From an uncultured Lachnospiraceae bacterium (GTDB lineage Bacteria; Bacillota; Clostridia; Lachnospirales; Lachnospiraceae): DNA of 64,000 nucleotides. Position numbers and translations under genes: made by a program. Positions within the stretch are counted from its first letter, which is position 1. Each line of letters starts with the position of its first letter. The stretch covers positions 34,404 to 98,403 of the forward strand of contig CAJUJY010000005.1 in assembly GCA_910586555.1 (NCBI GenBank), in the 5' to 3' direction. This document shows, piece by piece, positions 1-8,779 of this stretch. Under the pieces are notes generated by a model that saw nothing but the letters and a program-made list of their open reading frames with translations, did not search any database and was not told the origin of the DNA.

Positions 1-2
1 CA

Positions 3-1373
3 TATATTGCTTCAAGGAAACATACATTTGTGTCTTCAGACTGGACAGATGAAGTGGATAATTTTAATATGGATATTATCCCGGACTGGAAGTTTGGGTC
101 AAAAAATACATTTATACCATATATGTACAATATAAATAATGAGGGTTACCAGTTTAACTGTTATAATATGCAGAACTGGATGATGCAGTATATATTGTCA
201 ATATATACTGGAGAGCTGGAAGTGTATGGAATAAAAGATAATAAAGAGTATACTTCTTTTGTATATGACAAATATCTGCAAGTGCCAGAAAACCTTACAA
301 GGCTTAGAAGTTTTGCAGATGGGATTTTTACAGGGGATGATATAGGTGGTATGTGTGTATCAGTCAAAAATGCAATATGCAAGGATACAAGGTATAGCCA
401 GAACCTTGATGATGTGCCTTATGGACAGGATTATATAGAATATTTTCTTTTTAGGCAGAAAAAGGGGTATTGTGAACACTATGCCACGGCAGGCACAATA
501 TTATTAAGGTTAAAAAATATACCCGCAAGATATGTTTCAGGTTATTTTATAAGGCCATCTGAATTCCGGCTTGAAACTGGTGAATCTGGTGGTGAAAAAT
601 ATGTTGCATATGTAAAAGATTATAATGCACATGCATGGACAGAAGTTTATAAAGAAGGTTTTGGCTGGCTGCCATTTGATATGACAAATACAATTTTAGA
701 TGATGAATATACAATGGATAGCGAAAACTTGCCAGAAAATAACGGAGAGATACAGGAAGACTTTTCACAGGAAATAGATGAAAGTGAGGAGAATAAGGAT
801 ACTTCCAGCAAAAAAGATACAGAATTAAAAGAAGACTTACAGGAGGATACCAGTGATTTAGATGATAAAGGTAATGTTCCAGATAAAAATGGTAAAAAAG
901 CAGGAAGTTTAAGCAGTATTTTTAAAATCCCAAAGAAATTTTTATTAATAGCAGCAGTATTACTATTTATTTTTATACCAATTATATATATAAGGGCAGG
1001 TTTTATATATACTGTAAAAAAAATCTGCCATGAAAATATATCCAATAAAAGGGTGGTGCTTTATTTTGCCTTATTAAATAATTATTTAGCATTTTGTGGT
1101 TTTAAGGGCATTTCAAAACTTGAGGATACTGAATATGCTGCTAAAATATCTGGAATACTTCCAGGAAAAACATTTGAAAATGCATATATGTTATTACAGT
1201 GTGCGGCATTTTCCAATAATAATATAAAACTGGAAGATGAAAGAGAAGTTTTATTATTTGTACAAAATGTATCTGGCAGGGCGTATAAGAATTGTAGCAG
1301 GCTGTCACGCGCAGTTATTTATATTTTAACTGGAAGAAAGAATATAAATATCTTTACAAAGGCTTATAATTGA
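3..1373 (+). CDS. Transglutaminase-like membrane protein, 5' end outside window
   Basis: The reading frame is open to the left edge, so the N-terminus is missing; the first usable start in the window (GTG at 30) is probably internal. Counting from that GTG, a transglutaminase-core triad is visible: Cys148 in GYCEHYATAG, His201 in NAHAWTEV and Asp217 in PFDMT. An acidic, low-complexity segment (about 235-295) follows, then one hydrophobic helix (about 305-327) and a C-terminal tail of about 120 residues. Proteins of this type usually have several N-terminal membrane helices and act at the membrane on peptide or protein amide groups; the substrate is unknown. It ends 44 bases before araD with no obvious terminator between them. 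The family assignment is firm, the role is not. Confidence 0.8.
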   Translation, partial: YIASRKHTFVSSDWTDEVDNFNMDIIPDWKFGSKNTFIPYMYNINNEGYQFNCYNMQNWMMQYILSIYTGELEVYGIKDNKEYTSFVYDKYLQVPENLTRLRSFADGIFTGDDIGGMCVSVKNAICKDTRYSQNLDDVPYGQDYIEYFLFRQKKGYCEHYATAGTILLRLKNIPARYVSGYFIRPSEFRLETGESGGEKYVAYVKDYNAHAWTEVYKEGFGWLPFDMTNTILDDEYTMDSENLPENNGEIQEDFSQEIDESEENKDTSSKKDTELKEDLQEDTSDLDDKGNVPDKNGKKAGSLSSIFKIPKKFLLIAAVLLFIFIPIIYIRAGFIYTVKKICHENISNKRVVLYFALLNNYLAFCGFKGISKLEDTEYAAKISGILPGKTFENAYMLLQCAAFSNNNIKLEDEREVLLFVQNVSGRAYKNCSRLSRAVIYILTGRKNINIFTKAYN

Positions 1374-1417
1374 TATAAACTAGTTGTATCAATTATATTT
1401 TAGGAGGGTATGGAACT

Positions 1418-2116
1418 ATGTTAGAAGAGTTAAAGAAAAGAGTGTATGAAGCAAATATGCTTCTTCCAAAGTATGGCCTTGTTACTTTTACATGGGGCAA
1501 TGTAAGTGAGATTGACAGGGAAAGCGGTATTTTTGCCATTAAGCCAAGCGGTGTTGAATATGACAGCCTCACACCTGATGATATGGTACTTGTAAACCTT
1601 AAGGGTGAAAAGGTTGAGGGAAAGTATAACCCGTCTTCTGATACTGCTACACATGTAGAATTATATAAGGCATTTGCAGATATAGGGGGTGTTGTGCATA
1701 CACATTCTTCATATGCCACAAGCTGGGCACAGTCAGGAAGGGGAATCCCATGCTATGGTACTACACATGCAGATTATATTTATGGTGAAGTGCCATGTTT
1801 AAGATGCTTAAATAAAGATGAGATTGAAGAAGCATATGAAACTAATACAGGGCTTCTTATTGTCAGCGAGTTTAAGTCAAGGGATCTTGACCCTGTAGCA
1901 GTACCAACAGTTTTATGTAAGAACCATGGGCCTTTTGCATGGGGCAAAGATGCACATGAAGCGGTACATAATGCAGTAGTTCTTGAAGAAGTAGCTAAAA
2001 TGGCATACAGGGCAGAAACAATTAACCCACGTATACAGCCAGCACCACAGGAACTCCAGGACAAGCATTATTACCGCAAACATGGTGCTAATGCTTATTA
2101 TGGGCAGGGTAAATAG
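1418..2116 (+). CDS. araD: L-ribulose-5-phosphate 4-epimerase
   Basis: AraD is a class II aldolase-fold, metal-dependent epimerase that converts L-ribulose 5-phosphate to D-xylulose 5-phosphate, joining L-arabinose breakdown to the pentose phosphate pathway. The 232-residue length is typical. Zinc-ligand histidines are visible at 94 and 96 (VVHTHS) and 170 (KNHGPF), with a conserved Asp at 119 (THADY). The ATG is preceded by AGGAGGG at a good distance. It stands alone and is closed by a strong terminator. The isomerase and kinase expected as partners lie about 19 kb downstream, beyond the mobile-element region, which suggests that an insertion separated a once closer pentose cluster (inference). 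Confidence 0.93.
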   Translation: MLEELKKRVYEANMLLPKYGLVTFTWGNVSEIDRESGIFAIKPSGVEYDSLTPDDMVLVNLKGEKVEGKYNPSSDTATHVELYKAFADIGGVVHTHSSYATSWAQSGRGIPCYGTTHADYIYGEVPCLRCLNKDEIEEAYETNTGLLIVSEFKSRDLDPVAVPTVLCKNHGPFAWGKDAHEAVHNAVVLEEVAKMAYRAETINPRIQPAPQELQDKHYYRKHGANAYYGQGK

Positions 2117-2154
2117 TTGTTATAACCCATTTGGATAACTTTATACCGTACACC

Positions 2155-2187
2155 AGCGGGGATAGATTATACACTCCCCGCTTTTTT
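2155..2187 (+). terminator. Rho-independent terminator of araD
   Basis: AGCGGGGA (2155-2162) pairs perfectly with TCCCCGCT (2175-2182) around a 12-base loop, and a run of six T follows (2182-2187). Confidence 0.92.
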
Positions 2188-2191
2188 AGAC

Positions 2192-3493
2192 TCTTCTGGC
2201 AGCAGCAGGATTTATTCAATATGGGACCAGACAATTAACCCATGTCCCACAGGGGGCAGCATGGAGGAGTGTAATAATATGGAACATGGGAGGGTTCCAG
2301 AAGGGTTTTCATACGGCGTGGAATTTACCAATGAAGAGATAAATGAAGCAATAAATTCTACTAACCCGTGGGAAATAGTCCCAAGCAGGGATACAAACGG
2401 GCATGGGACATTTATTGCGGGTGTGGCATGTGGAAGTACTATAGATGAAAACAATTTTTCAGGGATAGCACCATTAACAACTATATGTGTTGTAAAGTGC
2501 AAGGAAGCAAAAAGCACATTAAAACAGTTTTACCATATTGAAACAGATGAACCTGTATATTCTGAAGCTGATATTATGATTGCAGCAGATTATTTAAGGG
2601 ATAAGGCAGCGGAAACAAATATGCCTTTAATTATATGTATTGGCATGGGAACAAACTCAGGCGGGCATACAAATGGTGGGATATTGGGTGAAGTGTTACG
2701 TGAAATAGGCAATTTTAATGGTGTTGCAGTAATTACATCATGTGGTAATGAAGCTAATACAGGAAAACATTACAGAAGTGAAATTATGGAGCCAGGGGAA
2801 GACCTGGAAGTAGAGATACGTGCAGGGACTACTAACGGGTTTACCCTGGAATTGTGGACATATGCCCCACATGTTATGTCTGTAGGGATAACTTCACCAA
2901 GTGGTGAATACAGTGGCAAGACTTTTGCAAGATATGGTGAAAGAAGACGGGTTAATTTTATATTGGAAAATACAGTGGTAAATATAGAATACAGGCTGCT
3001 TTCTTATGAAAGTGGTGATGAATGTATACAAATGCGTTTCCAGGCACCATCAGAGGGAATATGGAAAATACGCGTATTTAATGAAACAAGGGGAAGTGCC
3101 TTTTTTGATATGTGGCTGCCTATAAGTAATTTCCTGCCAGATACAACTTATTTTCTAAGACCTGATCCTAATGTTACATTATGTGGCCCAAGCAATAACC
3201 AGAACCTTGTTTCAGTAGCATATTATGACCAGACAAATAATAGCATAGCTATAAATTCAAGCAGGGGTTTTACAAGAAATGGCAATATAAAGCCAGATTT
3301 CGCAGCGCCAGGAATTGGTATATATGGGCCATTGCCAAGGATTGGGAATATGTATCCGGTTACAGAAGAGGAAAGAAGAAGCACTGCCAGATATGATTAT
3401 ATGAGTGGTTCAAGCATGGCAGCAGCAATTACTTCAGGAGCCGCAGCGATGTTAATGGAGTGGGGGTATGGTGTTATAATAAGGTTACATTAG
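2192..3493 (+). pseudogene. Truncated S8 (CspABC-like) subtilisin-family protease remnant
   Basis: From 2261 the frame reads 410 residues, but recognisable family sequence (SSRIYSIWDQTI) already starts near 2195, straight after the araD terminator. The catalytic His is in NGHGTFIAG, the oxyanion Asn in SCGNEANTGKH and the catalytic Ser in SGSSMAAAITSG. The N-terminal part holding the catalytic Asp motif is absent. The C-terminus stops soon after the Ser motif (MEWGYG...), where CspABC-type relatives run on for several dozen residues. Both ends are therefore lost and the protein is probably inactive. Relatives process spore or cell-surface proteins. It sits at the left edge of the mobile region, so insertion or deletion may have cut it. 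Confidence 0.75.
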
Positions 3494-3911
3494 CAGGAAG
3501 CCAGTAAATAAAAGGGATTCCACTAATACCAGTCCTATAAAAAATAATACTTTTATTCATATTTTTTGTAAGGACAGGCCTGTTTTAAATTAAATACTGG
3601 ATAAAAAGAAAATTCAGACATTTGTAAAAATATCCTATAAGTATAATATAACTTATTTTTACAGATTTGGCAATTATATAATCTGCGGCAGCCCGTTTTG
3701 TAAAAACTCTGGCGGGTCCAGGTCCTGCTGTATGCCCAGTGAGGCAGGGCCTGTATTAATTACGGGCAGGCCTGCAGGTTTATAATAATTTTCCAGGGCT
3801 GTACTGGCTTTTTACAGGTTTTACCTGTTGTCGGGGCAGCCCTGTTTTTATTCTTAAAAGAAAAGACCATAAAAACATTGTAACATGGAAAGGCAGGAGG
3901 GTATAAACGTA
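3494..3911 (+). promoter_or_regulatory. Non-coding region upstream of parM with CAGGCCTG-type repeats, candidate parC centromere
   Basis: No gene was seen. The right half is GC-richer than its surroundings and holds related short palindromic motifs: ACAGGCCTGT (3574-3583), CAGGGCCTG (3745-3753), GCAGGCCTGC (3766-3775), CAGGGCTG (3794-3801) and its inverse CAGCCCTG (3837-3844), plus the hairpin ACAGGT-TTT-ACCTGT (3814-3828). Type II partition systems place their centromere (parC) just upstream of parM, where ParR binds repeated sites and represses the operon. That role here is inference from position and repetition. Confidence 0.4.
3794..3849 (+). terminator. Attenuator-like hairpin before parM
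   Basis: CAGGGCTG (3794-3801) pairs with CAGCCCTG (3837-3844), followed by TTTTT. The long loop contains a second perfect hairpin (3814-3828). It may end upstream transcription or attenuate parM. Confidence 0.45.
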
Positions 3912-4871
3912 ATGGACAGGCATATTGAAGTAATAGGGATTGACCACGGCTGGTCTGGAATGAAAACAAGCAGGTTCTGTTTTACATCGGGTGTAAAGGA
4001 AATAACAACAGAGCCTGCAATGAAAGAAAATATCCTTGGGTATAAGGGGAAGTTTTATAAAATTGGTGGTAAACGTCTTGAAGTAAAGGAAAATAAAGTA
4101 CAGGATAATAATTATTACCTGCTTACTCTTGCGGCACTGGCAAAGGAATTAAAGGCAAGAAAAAAATACAATGCCAGGGTTTTAATCGCAGCAGGGCTTC
4201 CATTAACAAGGTTTGGTGCAGAGAAAGAAAGTTTTATCCGTTATCTTTCAAAGGAAAAAGAGGTTTCCTTTGTTTTTGAAGGGGAAAAATTTAGTATAAT
4301 AATAGAAAGGGTTTCTGTATATCCGCAGTGTTATGGTGCAGTAGCTGACAGGCTTTATAAGTACCCCGACATGGTAACTGCTGTAGACCTTGGTTCATGG
4401 ACACTTGATGTAATGCCTGTTATAAACCGTGACCCTGACGAATCAAGATGTGTTACACTGCCACATGGTGTAATTACCTGCATACAGCAGATTAACAGGG
4501 AATGTGTAAGGCAGTTAAATGGTGAAGCTGATGAGGCGCAGATACAGCAGTTTTTAATTAATGGAGGCGGCAGCCTGCCAGTAAAGTACCAGGACATTAT
4601 AATAAATGAAGTATCTGGTTATTGCAGGCAGATATTCCATCATATAAGGGAACTTGGCTATAACCTTGATGTAATGCCTTTTATATTCTGTGGTGGTGGT
4701 GCGCTCCTTATGAAGCAGTTTGGAGGGATTACACAGGAAAACATACATTTTGTTGAAGATGTCAGGGCAAATGCAAAAGGTTTTGAGCTTCTTGGCAAGG
4801 CATATATTAACAGTATGGAGAGTAGTAAAACCAGCAAGGCAGGAGGGGTTACTGGTGGCTGGCAGAAATGA
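3912..4871 (+). CDS. parM: ParM/Alp-type actin-like plasmid segregation ATPase
   Basis: Actin-fold ATPase of the ParM/StbA type, 319 residues from the ATG at 3912, which follows GGCAGGAGGG; an upstream ATG at 3885 lacks a ribosome site. Actin-like motifs are visible: phosphate 1 near the N-terminus (GIDHGWSGMKT), phosphate 2 (AVDLGSWTLDV) and the adenosine motif (FCGGGALLM). ParM filaments push plasmid copies apart when capped by ParR bound to parC. The next gene, a ribbon-helix-helix protein, overlaps its 3' end by 17 bases, the standard parM-parR arrangement. It marks this region as a formerly or currently autonomous replicon together with RepA at 16.3 kb. Confidence 0.82.
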   Translation: MDRHIEVIGIDHGWSGMKTSRFCFTSGVKEITTEPAMKENILGYKGKFYKIGGKRLEVKENKVQDNNYYLLTLAALAKELKARKKYNARVLIAAGLPLTRFGAEKESFIRYLSKEKEVSFVFEGEKFSIIIERVSVYPQCYGAVADRLYKYPDMVTAVDLGSWTLDVMPVINRDPDESRCVTLPHGVITCIQQINRECVRQLNGEADEAQIQQFLINGGGSLPVKYQDIIINEVSGYCRQIFHHIRELGYNLDVMPFIFCGGGALLMKQFGGITQENIHFVEDVRANAKGFELLGKAYINSMESSKTSKAGGVTGGWQK

Positions 4872-5285
4872 ATTTATAAAGAAAATAAACATGCGGCTTG
4901 ACATGATGGATGAAGCCCATGTGGCAGTTTTATGGAAACTGGACAAAGAATCAGAGGAAAAAAGGTTTCAAGGAATAAGCTTATATTACAGCATCTTTAT
5001 GAATACTACCAGCAGAAAGAAAATGAAGAAAAAGAAACTACAATGGTAGTGACAAAGGAATATGTGGATGGAAGAATTAATGCAGTTAAATGTGAGGTAC
5101 TGGAAGAAGTTTTACAGGTAATTACAGGAGGTATACAAGAAAAAACACAACAATGGAGAAAAGAGGCAGAGCCTAATGAAGAAACAGCAGGTTTATGGAA
5201 AACAGACAACAAGACAAAGGAAAAGGCAGAAACAGATATTTTTTCTGACCCTGTTATTATGGCAGCAGCACAGAAATGGGGATAA
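4855..5285 (+). pseudogene. ParR-like ribbon-helix-helix adaptor, broken by a -1 frameshift
   Basis: A GTG at 4855, six bases after AGGAGGGG, starts a protein with an RHH-like N-terminus (KKINMRLDMMDEAHVAVLWK). After the run of six A at 4958-4963 the sensible continuation (SRNKLILQHLYEYYQQ, then a charged tail ending SDPVIMAAAQKWG) lies in the -1 frame and runs to 5285; the original frame ends at 5049 in unlikely sequence. Seven A instead of six would restore one protein of about 143 residues. Position after parM, basic RHH head and variable tail fit ParR. Possible explanations are decay, transcriptional slippage or a sequencing error. Family assignment is inferred from weak similarity plus context. 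Confidence 0.6.
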
Positions 5286-5297
5286 AAAAGGAGGAAC

Positions 5298-5420
5298 TTG
5301 TGGAAAAAAGTAATAGTTTTATGTGTTTTTATGTTTTGCACCATATTTGTATATACAGGGCAGCAAAATAAGGGAAGCCGGGGCTGCGGACCGGCTTGTG
5401 GGTTTAAAGGCACGCCATAA
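5298..5420 (+). CDS. 40-residue single-pass membrane or secreted peptide
   Basis: A TTG start at 5298 sits just after AAAAGGAGGA and gives 40 residues: a short basic start (MWKK), one hydrophobic helix (VIVLCVFMFCTIFVY) and a Gly/Cys-rich tail (GSRGCGPACGFKGTP). The stop codon lies in the loop of the following terminator. No family recognised. Small membrane peptides near partition or conjugation genes may be exclusion or toxin-like products, but nothing here proves that. Confidence 0.45.
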   Translation: MWKKVIVLCVFMFCTIFVYTGQQNKGSRGCGPACGFKGTP

Positions 5421-5434
5421 GGTGTGCCTTTTTT
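5407..5434 (+). terminator. Rho-independent terminator of the parM operon
   Basis: AAGGCACGCC (5407-5416) pairs with GGTGTGCCTT (5421-5430, one G-T pair) around a four-base loop, followed by six T. Confidence 0.9.
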
Positions 5435-5545
5435 GCCGTTCCGGACAGGGATTTTAATGTACCAGGATAAGGCAGGGCAGGGGATATACGCAGAAATGGT
5501 TATAAACTTATGGGATTTTTGGAATATTGGAAATGAGGTGCATGT

Positions 5546-7624
5546 ATGGAAAAGAAAGTGAAAAGGGTTATTGCAGTTTTTATGGTCCTGGTATTTATAA
5601 CAACTGCTGCCATACCAGGCTTTAATGTATCAGCTTCTTCACTGTTTTACACAGGTGGTACAGAAAAGACAGCAGAATTGACAGGCACACAGGGTTTCCA
5701 GACGGAAAATAGGTGGCAGGACATTATAAAAAAATTTGTATATATGGAGGTTTATATGAAGATAAAAAAAGCCAAAGAAAGCCCCATAGTTATCCATAAA
5801 AAAAAGGAAACTGGATTTGGTAACAGGATTTTAAAACCTGTTATAAAAAAAGAAACAGACAGTACACTGCCAGAATATAATAATGGTGGTGAATTTTTTT
5901 ATGGGAATTATAAAACTGGGCGGCAGAGTGCTGGTAACAATAAAAGTTTTGAAATATGCAACCATAAAACCATGCAAGGGAGTAACATAAAAATGGAATA
6001 TGGGAATATGGCAGATAAAAAAGTTTTAAATACAAAAAATAATGCCCCAAAAGAAACAGATATAAAAGATACAACAGGCAGGGTAAGAAAAAATTCTGGA
6101 AGAATATATACAGAAAATGAATACACCAGGCGGAAAATCAATTTAAAAAAACCAGGACTGCCAGGAATGAAACAAGACAGCTATGTAGCAGACAATACCA
6201 GCAGGAATTACAAGAAAGATAAAAGCAATAATAAAAATTCTTTTGTTAAACAACAGATGGTTTTATCTTTTCTGGAAAAGTTCCAGTTAAAAGAAGACAA
6301 CAATGATAAAAACCTTATTGGCAGCACAGTAAAAGCATCAAGGGCAGTGGTATTTATGGCAGGACAGGCTTTAAGTGTACTTGTTCCTGTAATTCTGTGT
6401 CTGCTTCCCGTTGTATTAATTACAGGTATTATTACAGCTGTCATGGTTTCTGTTATTTATTGTTCCCCGTTTTCACTTTTTTTCCCACAGCCAGATACAG
6501 GTTATGATACCATACAGAGTGTGTTAAGCAGCTATTACATGGAATTTAATAATGAAATAATGGAACTTGAAAATAAGGGTTATACAGTGTCATACCAGAA
6601 TACAGAAGATGGCATACCTGTATCAAATTTTAACGATACACTAATGGTATATATGGCCGGGTATAATACTGGAAAAACAGGTTTTGTAATGGATAAGTCT
6701 GGCAAAGAAAACCTTAAAAAAGTTTTTGCCCAGATGAATTATTTTGATGTTTCCAGTAGTATAAAAAATATAGAGAAGGGTGACTCTCTTGGCGAAGTTG
6801 TAACAACAGGATATTGTAACTGTTACATATGCTGTGGGAAATGGTCAGGAGGACTTACAGCTTCAGGTACTGTGCCAAAAGCTGGACATACACTTGCAGT
6901 TGATGCAGGAAACCCAATTGTTCCAATGGGTACAAAAATTATAATTAACGGGATAACGTATACAGTTGAAGATACTGGTAACTTAAATGCACATAACACA
7001 GATTTTGATATTTATTTTGCAAACCACCAGCAGGCACAGAACTGGGGCAAAAAGAGGGCTGAAGCTTTTCTTGCAGAAGGCAGGGAAGGCACTATAGAAA
7101 CTGCCAGCAGGAAAATAGTAGTACATAACCTGGATTATAATGATTATATAAAAAATAGCAACATGGACAGGCAACAGGAAAAGTTTCTTGCAGCACTGAT
7201 GGAATCAGGGATTACTAAAAATAAGGTTTCTTATGCAGGGGAAACAAGGCAGATAGTGGCAGGGCTTGCACTGTCAAAAACTGGCTGCCGTTACAGCCAG
7301 GAAAGGCGCATGGAGGAAGGGTACTATGACTGTAGTTCCTTTGTGTACAGGCTATATAAAGAAGCAGGGGTAACACTTCCAGGGACAGCAGCAGGGCAGG
7401 GACAATATTGTTACAGGCATGCCTTGCTTGTAAATAAAAAAGATTTAAAGCCAGGTGATTTAATTTTTTATTCATATGAAATAAATGGCAGGTTCCGCAA
7501 TATTTCACATGTTGCAGTTTATATAGGAAACGGGGAAATGGTACATGCTGCAAATGAAAACAGGGGTGTGGTAAAAGATGCTTTAAGGACAAGTAATGTG
7601 GTGTTTTATGCAAGACCATATTAA
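5546..7624 (+). CDS. Conjugation-type cell-wall hydrolase with 3D and NlpC/P60 domains
   Basis: 692 residues. A signal-peptide-like N-terminus (about 1-31) is followed by a long basic, Asn/Lys-rich region, a strong membrane helix (about 272-302), an extracellular domain, a 3D domain (about 415-500; TTGYCNCYICCGKW, then AVDAGNPIVPMGT and VEDTGNL) and a C-terminal NlpC/P60 peptidase (about 565-692) with Cys596 (YYDCSSF) and His655 (ISHVAVY). Such proteins open peptidoglycan for DNA transfer in Gram-positive conjugative elements. A second start with a good ribosome site (TGGAGG, ATG at 5756) would remove the first hydrophobic stretch, so the true N-terminus is uncertain. The neighbouring replication and helicase genes support a mobile-element role. 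Confidence 0.8.
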   Translation: MEKKVKRVIAVFMVLVFITTAAIPGFNVSASSLFYTGGTEKTAELTGTQGFQTENRWQDIIKKFVYMEVYMKIKKAKESPIVIHKKKETGFGNRILKPVIKKETDSTLPEYNNGGEFFYGNYKTGRQSAGNNKSFEICNHKTMQGSNIKMEYGNMADKKVLNTKNNAPKETDIKDTTGRVRKNSGRIYTENEYTRRKINLKKPGLPGMKQDSYVADNTSRNYKKDKSNNKNSFVKQQMVLSFLEKFQLKEDNNDKNLIGSTVKASRAVVFMAGQALSVLVPVILCLLPVVLITGIITAVMVSVIYCSPFSLFFPQPDTGYDTIQSVLSSYYMEFNNEIMELENKGYTVSYQNTEDGIPVSNFNDTLMVYMAGYNTGKTGFVMDKSGKENLKKVFAQMNYFDVSSSIKNIEKGDSLGEVVTTGYCNCYICCGKWSGGLTASGTVPKAGHTLAVDAGNPIVPMGTKIIINGITYTVEDTGNLNAHNTDFDIYFANHQQAQNWGKKRAEAFLAEGREGTIETASRKIVVHNLDYNDYIKNSNMDRQQEKFLAALMESGITKNKVSYAGETRQIVAGLALSKTGCRYSQERRMEEGYYDCSSFVYRLYKEAGVTLPGTAAGQGQYCYRHALLVNKKDLKPGDLIFYSYEINGRFRNISHVAVYIGNGEMVHAANENRGVVKDALRTSNVVFYARPY

Positions 7625-7653
7625 ACAGAATAAAGTAAACGTGGAGGAAGTTT

Positions 7654-8031
7654 ATGGAAAGAAACATAACAGGTGCGTTAAAATATACAATAAGGTGTCT
7701 TGAAAAAGAGTGGCTGCGAAGTGGTGAAACAAAGTTTACAGAAGAAGCAGATATAAATGATATGGAGCATATAATATCCCTTATTTGTGCAAAAGCAGAA
7801 GAAAACAGGGATATTTTTTTGCCAGGAAACGGAGTGGATTTTAAGGAAACGCTCAGTATTTCCCATATGAACCATATACTTTTGCGTCTTGGCAGGAAAT
7901 ATTCAAAGGCATTAAAAAATGCCAGGAAAAAAGAAAAGAAATGCGCATATATAAAGCTTGACAAAGAAGAAATAAAAATGCTTTGCAGGCTTAAGGATTT
8001 AGAGAGGAGGAAACTGTTAATTGGAAAATAA
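7654..8031 (+). CDS. Hypothetical 125-residue element protein
   Basis: Starts after GTGGAGGAAG and overlaps the next gene by 11 bases, so it is probably translated with it. The protein is soluble, charged and mostly helical, with no signal or membrane segment; the C-terminal third is very basic (KNARKKEKK). No family was recognised. Position between the hydrolase and the methyltransferase suggests an accessory gene of the mobile element. Confidence 0.6.
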   Translation: MERNITGALKYTIRCLEKEWLRSGETKFTEEADINDMEHIISLICAKAEENRDIFLPGNGVDFKETLSISHMNHILLRLGRKYSKALKNARKKEKKCAYIKLDKEEIKMLCRLKDLERRKLLIGK

Positions 8032-8636
8032 TCCTGTTACTATAAAAGAAACAAAGGAAAAACCATATAAAGGGAAAAAGTATAAAATCTTATATGCAGA
8101 CCCGCCATACAGATATAAGGTTTACTCAAGAAAAGGTATGGGCAGAAGTGCAGAAGACCATTACCATACAATGGATATAGATGAAATACGGTCACTGCCA
8201 GTCGGGGGGAATTGCTGACAGTGACAGTTTTCTTTTTTTATGGGTAACTTTCCCATGCCTTTTAGAAGGTATTTCTGTTATGGAAAGCTGGGGGTTTAAA
8301 TATAAAACCTGTGCATTTAACTGGGTAAAAAGAAATAAAAAAGCAGATACGTTTTTTATGGGGCTTGGTTTCTGGACACGTTCAAATTCAGAGATATGCC
8401 TGCTTGGTACAAAAGGCAGCCCGAAACGTGTATCAAAATCAGTACCACAGGTATGTGATGCAAGAATCAGGGAACACAGCAGGAAACCAGATGAAATAAG
8501 GGAAAGAATTGTAGAACTATGTGGTGACCTGCCACGTATTGAACTCTTTGCAAGGCAGGAACATAAGGGCTGGGACTGTCTTGGTGATGAAATTGACGGA
8601 AGGGATATCAGGGAAGCACTGAAGGATATAAGTTGA
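8021..8636 (+). pseudogene. MT-A70-family adenine-N6 methyltransferase, frameshifted at a G6 run
   Basis: A TTG start at 8021 follows GAGAGGAGG. The catalytic DPPY motif is in ILYADPPYRYKV, followed by the substrate-loop region (AEDHYHTMDIDEI). The frame ends at 8218, but the rest of the domain (GGIADSDSFLFLWV, then SWGFKYKTCAFNWVK, RSNSEICLLGTKG and a C-terminus ending with RIELFARQEHKGWDC) continues in another frame to 8636. Five G in place of six at 8204-8209 would join them into one protein of about 205 residues, normal for phage or ICE MT-A70 enzymes, which methylate adenine and can protect element DNA from restriction. A poly-G indel in a methyltransferase may be phase variation, decay or a read error. 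Confidence 0.72.
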
Positions 8637-8640
8637 AAAA

Positions 8641-8767
8641 TCTTTCTAAGGCTGCAAAAAACGCACCCTAAGAATGATTACGGTTTTAATCTTGGAAAAA
8701 TGCAAAGGCAGCATTTTTCACAAACGAATTTATTTGTTTTGCTATTTGTGCCGCAGAAAGTGCGGCA
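8641..8767 (+). repeat. Three-hairpin structured element, copy 1 (leader of the giant helicase gene)
   Basis: Hairpin 1 spans 8641-8677 (TCTTTCT...AGAATGA with AGG/CCT and TGC/GCA inner pairs). Hairpin 2 pairs GAAAAATGC (8695-8703) with GCATTTTTC (8711-8719). Hairpin 3 pairs TGCCGCA (8749-8755) with TGCGGCA (8761-8767) and ends next to the GGAGG of the downstream gene. A related element at 54837-54944 keeps the same order of hairpins with paired base changes. The similarity starts even earlier (GTTGAAAAATC at 8632), overlapping the end of the methyltransferase gene. It is probably an RNA leader or a mobile structured repeat; no known family recognised. Confidence 0.65.
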
Positions 8768-8779
8768 TGGAGGATTGAT

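Noticed and set aside
4958..4964. Programmed -1 ribosomal frameshift site in the parR-like gene
   Set aside because: The zero-frame phase at the A run (GAA AAA AGG) does not fit the standard A AAA AAG heptamer, so indel or transcriptional slippage is preferred.
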